A stretch of DNA of 64,000 nt. Origin: Streptomyces sp. MA5143a (lineage in GTDB: Bacteria; Actinomycetota; Actinomycetes; Streptomycetales; Streptomycetaceae). The notes under the pieces were generated by a model, which did not search any database, was not told where the DNA came from, and saw only the letters and a list, made by a program, of their open reading frames with translations. How positions within the stretch are numbered: position 1 is the first letter of the stretch; each line of letters opens with the position of its first letter. Location: contig NZ_OLMK01000050.1 in the NCBI RefSeq assembly GCF_900290235.1, positions 62,001 to 126,000 on the forward strand, in the 5' to 3' direction. This document shows positions 63,824-64,000 of the stretch, in pieces. The translations under genes and the position numbers were made by a program.

Positions 63824-64000
63824 TCAGCTTTCGCTTTCCGCCTCCCGAGCAGCCGCCTCGGCCGCCTTCGCCGACGGACTCCCCGGACGCTTACGAGCCA
63901 CCCAACCCTCGATATTCCGCTGCTGGCCACGGGCCACGGCCAGCGAACCGGGCGGCACATCCTTCGTGATCACGGACCCGGCGGCGGTGTACGCACCGTC
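63824..64000 (-). CDS. glmU: Bifunctional GlmU, C-terminal end (partial)
   Basis: The last 58 residues run off the window edge: [20 protein letters not shown] and [14 protein letters not shown] are the end of the left-handed beta-helix acetyltransferase domain of GlmU, followed by an Ala/Glu tail. GlmU makes UDP-GlcNAc for peptidoglycan. The following gene on this strand is prs. Confidence 0.9.
   Translation of the reverse strand, partial: DGAYTAAGSVITKDVPPGSLAVARGQQRNIEGWVARKRPGSPSAKAAEAAAREAESES

Overview
The window is chromosomal DNA of a high-GC actinomycete, almost certainly a Streptomyces. Third codon positions are nearly all G or C, GTG starts and GTGA/ATGA overlaps are common, and an SsgA-like sporulation protein, a resuscitation-promoting factor, Ohr/OhrR, a gal operon and tam/tamR are present. 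From memory, the core order (prs, rplY, pth, ppc, desaturase, tam/tamR, galK-galE-galT, two PQQ-propeller proteins, ABC-F, ispE, rsmA, rpf, tatD, rsmI, pmt, two penicillin-binding proteins) resembles the S. coelicolor chromosome core. I could not run an alignment to confirm this.

Layout. 1-12.6 kb: end of an MMPL exporter, an epoxide hydrolase, a DinB-like protein, an exported intradiol dioxygenase, a histidine phosphatase with a decayed reading frame behind it, an SsgA-like protein, a cbiMQO-type nickel/cobalt importer behind a Nur-box-like site, ohrR/ohr, a serine hydrolase, a DUF1876 protein and an EamA permease. 12.8-15.9 kb: a three-gene accessory cassette with a secreted NucA/NucB-type DNase, a small acidic protein that could be its immunity partner, and a cysteine-rich unknown. 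16-21.1 kb: a small alpha/beta hydrolase, two tandem MecA-like penicillin-binding proteins and a secreted peptidoglycan-binding protein.

21.17-27.31 kb is an integrated mobile element. Two perfect 72-bp direct repeats flank it; they are the 3' end of pmt (protein O-mannosyltransferase), and the element restores pmt. Inside are a frameshifted tyrosine integrase, an IS110-family remnant, an intact-looking IS5-family element inserted in the IS110 stop codon and carrying an extra upstream gene, three unknown small genes and a broken Nudix gene.

27.2-43 kb is housekeeping: pmt, rsmI, a zinc-ribbon protein, tatD (start codon inside a perfect hairpin), rpfB, rsmA-ispE, an acyltransferase, an ABC-F ATPase and two tandem membrane-anchored propeller proteins. 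43-51 kb: an atypical response regulator, a serine hydrolase abutting a truncated RsbW-like ATPase, an Rpn-like nuclease, a truncated sodium:solute symporter, galT-galE-galK with repeat-rich leaders and spacers. 51-64 kb: GNAT protein, LuxR-type regulator, tamR/tam with two operators, a PaaX-like regulator, a desaturase-TetR operon, ppc, pth, rplY, prs and the 3' end of glmU.

A dispersed palindromic repeat with core CGCGCAGTTCCCCGCGCCCC recurs in at least six intergenic spaces. The most notable signals are the integrase whose C-terminus changes between integrated and excised states, the IS5 element with a passenger gene, the DNase cassette, and the tatD start hairpin.
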